From assembly GCA_013433145.1 (NCBI GenBank), contig CM024187.1, positions 12,855,326-12,919,325 on the forward strand: a stretch of 64,000 nucleotides of DNA, read 5' to 3'. This DNA is from Ascaris suum (taxonomy: Eukaryota > Nematoda > Chromadorea > Rhabditida > Ascarididae). Shown here one piece after another: positions 57,009-64,000 of this stretch (the first letter of the stretch is position 1; the number at the start of each line of letters is the position of its first letter). The translations under genes and the position numbers were made by a program. A model generated the notes under the pieces. It was not told the DNA's origin. It did not search any database and saw only the letters and a program-made list of their open reading frames with translations.

Positions 57009-60000
57009 ATGTGGTGTTTGATGTATGTTCATATGTTCGCTGTGATATCGACTAGGCTGGTGAATGGGATGCGAGTAACGGGCTCGTGGAGCACAAAAAA
57101 TGGCCGCATATCGGTGCTCGCGAAATTCGGCTTTCAACAAACCGATCCACTCGAGACGAAAAATAAACATAGTCGCGGCTTTATTTATGGCAATGTTTCA
57201 TCGGAACACGTTTATGAAAGTGAGCTACTTCTCTCAATGTTTCTTTCTTTCCCGCTCGTCTTACTCTTGCTCGTTAGAGGATTAGTCGATTTCACTGAGG
57301 GAATTGATTGATGAAGTGTCCTCATAGGGTTGTTCGTCGCTCCAAATTTATGCTCATTTCGACGTTCATAGAATCCAGTTTCTCTGAAAGTTCCTTGTGT
57401 GTATATTGCAGTTTCCACTGTTACTATTTTTTAGAAGTAATACTCCAAATTTTAACCGTCTTTAATTGTTGCGAATGTTACTTTCGCAGTAAAACGGTAT
57501 CACGAGGTTTGCATCAAAGTGTGAACGTCATTCATTAGGAAGCTGAAACTGGTTGACAATTTCTCATTGCATCTCTTGCTTTTTTCATTCTTTCAGAGAT
57601 CGGTAATAACTTTGTAATTCATTATCGAGGCACGCGAATCGTCGTTATTGTGCTTGGGGTAACTAGATCATTAAGGTGAACAAAACGGAACCATTCCGAA
57701 CGTGCTCACATCGCCGCTGTTACATGGGAATGCAAATTTCGCGCTTCAAAAAATTTTTGAATTTTCAACCACGTCGGCGGGGCCGGCATATCGACCCTTT
57801 CAGAGTCATCGGACAGACGCCGTTCAAGCAAAAGGTGTCGACGTTTTATGGCGGCCTCAGTGCTGTTAATATTGAACGCACCAAAGACTGTTTACAAAAC
57901 TCTGTTTGGAAGCGCAGTTTTTCTCCTCGCCGATGGGATTAAATTTCTGGAAAAGTTAAAACGTTGTACTTGGCATCTGCGTCCAATGATATCCACAGGT
58001 GACGCATGACAGTGGCCTGATTTTGGTCATTTCGACGATTCAGTCACAGCAATCAAGTAGTACCTGAAAATCTTTTCTTTCACTTGACGATATTTTAAAA
58101 CATGGTATTACTTCCGGATGTCTTTAGCCTTTTCATTGCTTTATTATTTTTTGCAAAAAGGGAGGAGAGAGGGGGGGGGGGATGATTTTTAGATTGGTTG
58201 CAAAAGTTTTATATTGATTCATTCATATGACGTTATTTTAGGTCGAGCGGTGTTATTTATTGTCCCTCAAACACTTTTATCCTCGTTTTTCTTAGACTCA
58301 GTCTATGGGCAAACATGTGAGTCGATGCTACAAGTGAGTGCACTTTTAATTATTTCTCTCTAGAGTTCGCGCACATAGTAATTTGCGAATGTTTTCGATG
58401 AATTATCTGCATTGAGTGAATGTTTAGAGTTCAGATGTAACCCACTTTTGGTCCGTAGCTAGCTGAGCAAAAATATTAGATAATTTTGAAATTCCTTTTG
58501 CGATCTTACGGAATCATTGCCGCAGTTGAAGTCACATGAGGATTACAAATCGCTTTGATGTTTTTGTGCACAACGTGTAGAAGTGAACGCAGTTGATGTA
58601 ACTTCCATTAGCTAGCAAAGAGTATTTTTCCAGAATGTCAGTCGATTGGCTTTCGAAACGAAATGCATGCCAGAAGGGAAAGGGGATATCATGCGATGGG
58701 TGCCATGCCCAAAGGGTTCTCTATGTGAAGATGAAACCGACCCCGCCAAAGTAAGATTTTTACAGTTCCATGCGACTTATACGTGGAAGGAATGAGGCAC
58801 TGAAAAAAAAAGAAGAAAGAAACGACAACAAACATTTGGCCGCCATACTTGAAGCTCATGATCGTTATCGGGAAATACGTGTGTGTAACAGACATTTAAA
58901 TCGCTGCGTTGCGTCAGATTCAGTTGACCATTGAATCAGTTCTTGCCCATCTCCCTTCCCCATCATTCCCTTTTTATCTGGGTTTAGGGGACAGAGGAAT
59001 AAGTAATATCTGGATAATTATCTTCTCCATGTAATTGGAGCATAAAAATGTCCCTCCCTATGATGAGCGTAACGAAATAAGTGGTTTTGATTGGCAGCTG
59101 AGCCGTAAAAAATCGGTTTTTCACGTTCAAGACTTAAGGTGAAACTCGAAATTGTTTTTTTCGATGACTAGATCGGTCGATCCTCAGCGTTTTCTGGACC
59201 GATGGTCACATTCAGTAAAAATCACGCTTTACTTATTTGTGAATGTGTGAAAAATGTGCATTTTTTAAGTGACAGGTGGGTTGTACTTGCTTTCGAAACG
59301 TGTTCGTTTGGTTGGTGGGGTTGTTTAAAGGGGAGAAGTAATTTTTCTTCAACCACACTTGATGCATTGAGGCAAAGTTGAAATAGACAGTTTGTTTTTT
59401 TTTTTTGCGTTGAATTGTTGCGTGAATATTTCTTAAGATCTGTGCACTAAGAAGATACTCGACTGGAAGATTCAGTAGATCATAATTAACGAACAAAGCA
59501 TTGCACTAAAAGAAATGCGCATTTTAAAGCATTTCTGGTGACGTCATTTTCAGCGAACTCGTGATTCTGTCGAACATCAAACAAAAGAAACACTTTGAGA
59601 AATTAATGCGCTTTTTTCTAAAAATATTAGAGGCTTTTCGATAGTATTTCTTCTAGAGAAAGAGAGAGTTTTCTATGACATCTAGATATGCTTTCAAACG
59701 TAAAAGAATTTGGCATGAAATATGCCTTGGTTAAAAAGAACATTGGCATTCTCAGCTGCCCAGCATGATGATTTTGGCATTCTCAGCTGCCCAGCATGAT
59801 GATTCCTTCACGAGACGTGCTGAAAACTGTGCGAGATAATGTAAGGTAAAAAGCTACAATTTTTGAAAGTTAACTAGAGGGTGAGCTCTGGGATTACTAA
59901 CGACAGTGCGTGCTAATTTAGACGAAAAATATTTTTCAGTTGGAGCAAGCGCGGAACGAACTGAAACCCTGATAGATAAGCCAGTGACGAGAGGCGGAAA

Positions 60001-63000
60001 TCTCGGCGATGAAACGAGTTGAAAACTTTTTAGCTTGAAGAGCAGCGTAGTTGTCCTACGCGCCACCGTTCAGAGCGCGACTTTTTGGGCATGTGTAGTT
60101 CCTTGTACCATCCAGCAGCTTATAACGGTCTAATTGAAACTTGCACTCGCTTTGCTCATCTGTTTTTTTCCTGTTTTTGTTACCTTTGCTTAGCTTTTGT
60201 CGGATATCTCTGTGAATCGTGGATGGTCTATGTCACCTCTTTACAACTAAGGGAGCTGGCAGCATATCAGTGCACCCGGTAAATCTTTACTAGCTTAATC
60301 TCCGTTCCTTATGAATCTTTTGAGTTTAAACGTATTGACATTTTTTTGCAGGTAATTAAGGGTTATCAAATGACTTTACGAATTGAAGAACCTTATACTC
60401 CTGAATATTGGTATGTGCTATTGGTGGGCTGCAATTTAGATGCGAACTGCAGTTGGATTCCATCGGCGGGCGATATATCAGTCAACTATGATATCTGGCT
60501 GACTAATGGTAGCCCTCTATTGCAATATTTGAATCCATTTACTCACCAATTCAGTTTTGATGAGCAGGTAGGCGTTTCATTTTCTAATGTCTTTACTAGT
60601 TCATGTTTTGTGCTCACATTTTCGCCATCAGTTTCTTTTCCCTTCATAATTTCTACACTAGATTATTACTAGTGAAGACCGTGTTGTATGAAATACGCCA
60701 TTTTTTTTAAAATGAGCTATTTGTTCTCATATAGGCTCTCTTACAGTCGTTCTCCATTGCTTTGGAGCTAACAGTTACTTTCTGCACTCTCTGTCATTCG
60801 AAAATTGCTGGTTTTGTTTTGACATGATGTTGAATCCAATTTATTGTTTTGATTTGTGTTATCCTCTTTTTCGCACGCTGCGGTTTTGAAGGCAGATAAC
60901 CGCAAATTTTGGGAATTTATAGAGACACTCGGCTTTCTTACCAAACACGAAAAAGAATTTATCAGAAATGATGTATTTGAATTCACCAAAAATTCCCGAC
61001 AAGAAACGAGTTCTTCGCCAATTTTCCAGTGGACATTGTATGCCTGTTTTGTCTTCAGTTTGTTTTTTCCCTAACTTTCTTTTCTTTCTTTTTTTCAACA
61101 GTTTTACATACACAACCAAGTTTTTTTAGGATTCAGCAGAAATGTATTTGATATTTTTATTGCTTTATGTGACACTGTGTTTATGTCAGTGGCGTGCTCT
61201 CTTTCTCATTCAACAGCCACGAATGTTGCCCCGCCAGAAGCTGTTGACGTGCATAATTGTCACAAAAACCGCGGGTCTCGTATTACAGTCCATTAATGTT
61301 GTCGTATTCGCCTATGATGGGCGTGTAAGGAGTTTATGTTCTTTACTATTCCTCTCATTTTTTTCTTTTATGAATTTTTCATCATCAGGAAAGCACATTA
61401 CAGTTGCTAGGACACCTTCGATTCTTGTAAGTGCTTCATTTGCAAACATTATAATGCGGATGAGTTGTCCTGCTCTTTCTTATATGGTATCATGTTTTGT
61501 CTGAATTCTGAACTAGAAGCAATTCATCCGTTAATTGTAGGATCTGAATTTCGTCAGTCTGTAGCTCGGGAAATGTCTTACTCGGTAAATTGGAAAGAGG
61601 CCAGTCATCAAAAGTGCGGAAGTTTTGAGCGCTTGCCCGCGCACTTGACCTACGTGTTGTATTGAGTTAGTAAATGCGCAGAATGTGGTGATGGAAGGGG
61701 GAAGGGGAACACGAAGATTAACGCTTGAGTTTCTAGTTGTTTACATTTTATTCCTGCAAGTCGAAAGAATTTGTGCAGCTGAAGGTAGGGACACTGAGAC
61801 CGGAAAAGAACAACGTTGGAAAGTGAGAGAGGTGCGGACAGCGAGGAGCGAAGTTTGCTAAACATTACTTATTGCTAAATTGAGAAACATATGCTAAAAG
61901 AATTCCTTGCTCAGAGCTAGCGCTGCAGTGTTTGATGGATCTTGTTTTAGGGAGTGATAATTGCTCGACTTTGTGGAGAGATGTGCCGCTCATGGTCGGT
62001 CTGCGTTTTATGTCTTTTGCTGATTCTTTTAAGTCGAGGCTGGTCATTTAACGATGTTAGCAGTTCGTCGTCGAATCATGTCACCGTTTTAATATGGGCG
62101 ATCCTAACCACCACACATTTCGCTCTCTTATTTGTTAATTTTGTAAGTTTTTTCTTCTTCGTCATGCCACAATTTCAATGTTCTAGAATGGCATATAATC
62201 TGCTGCAGTGGTACTCGGGCGAAAAAATGCGCAAGTACATTTGCTAACTCGACGTTTGAGCAAATTAAGTGCAACCAATTTTGTGCACAACTGAATTTTT
62301 ATGTGATGTTAGAGGGCATGAGGAATGAGAATTCTACTATCCACCGTCGAATCAGCGCGTATTTCCTTAACTAGATTTCACCATGTCCTGAATGGAGTTA
62401 GTCTTGTGATAAAATCCACTGTATTCTTGAGCCGATAATTTTGTTCAATCGGCCTACAGATATTTTGTGGCGCTTTCCAGACTTAAAATGGAACTCTTTC
62501 CGCGTGAAATTGTGCGTTGTCTATAATTTCAGTATGACGATGTTTTCGTCTGCATAATATACCAGTTCACTTCAAAAAATTTTGCATTAGTGAAGTAATT
62601 CGAGTTATGTGAAATTTAAAAAAAAAGCGCAACAAAGATTGAAAAACAAAAATTGTTTTTTCAATTGCGATCTTTAATCCTTCATGTGCACATTCAGCGC
62701 TAATGAAAAGAGGATATATCGGAATCTATAAATGCATGATAGAAAAATGTCCTGGAGCGTCGTTTTATTACTCATCCTGTATGATTCGTCCAAGCGAAAT
62801 TTTGCACTGACAAGTTTTGCATTATTTATTGCTCATTTCACAGCTTTTATCTCCCATTTTTTTTGATAGGAGGCAGTTTTTATGTAATGTAAACTTTAAC
62901 GGTGGGTGGAACCAACATTGCAAATTTTTTTGGAACTCAAACATCGTTACACAGTTGTTTTAGTTTCGTATTGTTAACAAAGTTTTACAGAACTCACGCA

Positions 63001-63474
63001 TATCTCTCTTGTGTTATCTACACCTGCAAACATGTTCGTACCACTAAATAAGAGGTGAAATGTGAGCGGAGCTTCAATTCCATAATCGCCTCACACTTGT
63101 TGCCAAATCGTTTTGCACTTATTCGCGCTTAGCTGATAGCTCACCGTGGTTATAACTATATTTGCACATACTTTTATCTTCGCTTCAAAATATGCCTCAT
63201 CAGATGACGAAACTCGTCACACCTTAGTCATCCAAGCATGATAAGCACTTTTCCCCGTGCTTCTTAAGCCATGTTTTCTTGAAGAAATTAATCAAAGTCG
63301 TGCTTAAATGTGTGTGTCATTTCTCTTTATTTGATTACTTTTGTTTCAGTTTTTCATCGATGATATCCTGCACGATATTGATGTTTTCAAATCCTGGCCT
63401 GGCTATGGAATGTTGGTGATCAGAATGATAGAGGCCTTATGGTTTCTTACTGAAATGCGCACCTCTATTGACAA
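57009..63474 (+). CDS. GPR180/TMEM145-type seven-pass protein (3' end beyond window)
   Basis: Member of the GPR180/TMEM145 (intimal-thickness-related receptor, GOST-like) family. Exons: 57009-57219, 58242-58333, 58634-58750, 60352-60567, 61130-61324, 61389-61426, 61951-62142, 63350-63474. Order: signal peptide (MWCLMYVHMFAVISTRLVNG); ectodomain with TGSWSTKNG, AKFGFQQTD, MRWVPCPKGSLC and EYWYVLLVGCN; YDIWLTNGSP and FSFDEQ just before TM1 (the family's 'EMVLTNG..FSADE' block); TM helices MYLIFLLLYVTLCLCQW, INVVVFAYDG, VCVLCLLLILLSRGW; then FFIDDILHDIDVF and PGYGMLVIRMIEALWF. Phases agree for the first five exons. Around 61324-61951 two solutions exist: a GTAAGG donor at 61325 gives the better family match, while a donor at 61323 keeps phase into 61951. 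The last TM helices and stop lie past the window. Confidence 0.82.
58751..60351. other. Intron of the GPR180-like gene
   Basis: No additional exon is needed between these phase-0 boundaries. The intron contains the exact 31-bp tandem duplication at 59743-59804 and a T-rich run near 59395. Confidence 0.6.
59743..59804 (+). repeat. Exact 31-bp tandem duplication
   Basis: The unit beginning TTGGCATTCTCAGCTGCCCA occurs twice in direct succession (59743-59773 and 59774-59804) with no differences. It is intronic and apparently very recent, or an assembly artefact. Confidence 0.9.
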
Positions 63475-64000
63475 GTGAATCGTTTTGATCGTTTTTTTTT
63501 TGGATTTTTAGACTATTTTCCGAACAGTTTGAGGGAAAGACGGAGTGTATGACTGGTAAACAACGAATCGGCCTAGCAAAGCTGCTCAGTTACGGACTAG
63601 ATGAGATTTTCGCTTATCTGATACAGCGTTCGGCTACCATCAATCACGCTAACCTTTAGCATATAAAAGGGAGCATGGATTATGCCGTTGGTCGGTGATC
63701 TTCACTGTTTGGTGCAAACAGCATCTAGCGCTGACTTGTGAATGGGGTGGAAAAACGTTGAAGCGACTTTCGATTGTAAAAAGAATATTTCACACTTCCA
63801 GTAGGTTGGCTCTCGGTGAAAGTGCAATAGTTTTTCCTAGCACACAGCGGGTTCATTCCAGGTACTACTGTTTTTTAAAGAGTTGAATGCAAAAAGAGGG
63901 AAGCTGAACGAATTCAATTGCCTCGCATTTTGGGAAAGAGCAACTAAGTTGCAAATTTTGAGTTCCTGTCGGCATGAAGGCGCATAAAAACATTTGCGAT
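63475..64000. other. Last part of the window, probably intron
   Basis: After the GPR180-like exon ends at 63474 an acceptor at about 63510 would continue KLFSEQFEGKTECMTG in phase, but this does not match the family sequence expected here. I cannot tell whether it is an exon. The remaining transmembrane exons are not in the window. Confidence 0.4.

Noticed and set aside
56781..57170. A 129-codon minus-strand ORF
   Set aside because: It lies opposite the signal-peptide exon of the GPR180-like gene, whose sense translation matches the family and has a phase-compatible donor.

Overview
The window is eukaryotic, gene-poor and intron-rich DNA that looks like a parasitic nematode. The exons read as metazoan proteins. 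Most splice acceptors carry the short nematode-type TTTCAG or TTTTAG with little upstream polypyrimidine tract, the first gene is nearly identical along its length to the V-ATPase B subunit VHA-12 of C. elegans, and introns are swollen with (TA)n, poly-G/poly-C and transposon debris. This fits a chromadorean, perhaps a clade V strongyle; the species itself is inference. None of the five genes is a single ORF. I assembled them by matching family conservation to GT/AG sites and checking codon phase across each intron.

Layout: 1-0.4 kb, a small inverted-repeat element inside a (TA)n tract. 0.6-6.6 kb (+), vha-12, lacking only its first exons. 7.4-25.8 kb (+), a complete kainate/AMPA-type ionotropic glutamate receptor in about 15 exons; one of its introns holds a dead non-LTR reverse transcriptase and another a near-perfect 34-bp hairpin. 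25.8-29.8 kb, no gene I can support. 29.8-43.7 kb (+), a single-pass membrane protein with signal peptide, CUB domain, C-type lectin domain, transmembrane helix and cytoplasmic tail, starting just after a GC-rich island. 43.7-51.3 kb, no convincing gene. 51.3-55.4 kb (-), a ZDHHC16-type palmitoyltransferase. 57.0 kb to the end (+), a GPR180/TMEM145-type seven-pass protein that runs off the window. The last two genes are divergent across about 1.6 kb.

The genes do not form one pathway. Their shared theme is membrane biology: proton pumping, glutamate-gated ion flow, a cell-surface lectin, palmitoylation and a GOST-type membrane protein. The most informative observations are the arginine at the Q/R site of the receptor, a GA splice donor needed to keep the receptor pore joined to its second ligand-binding lobe, the intronic hairpin, and the uncharacterised CUB/lectin receptor.
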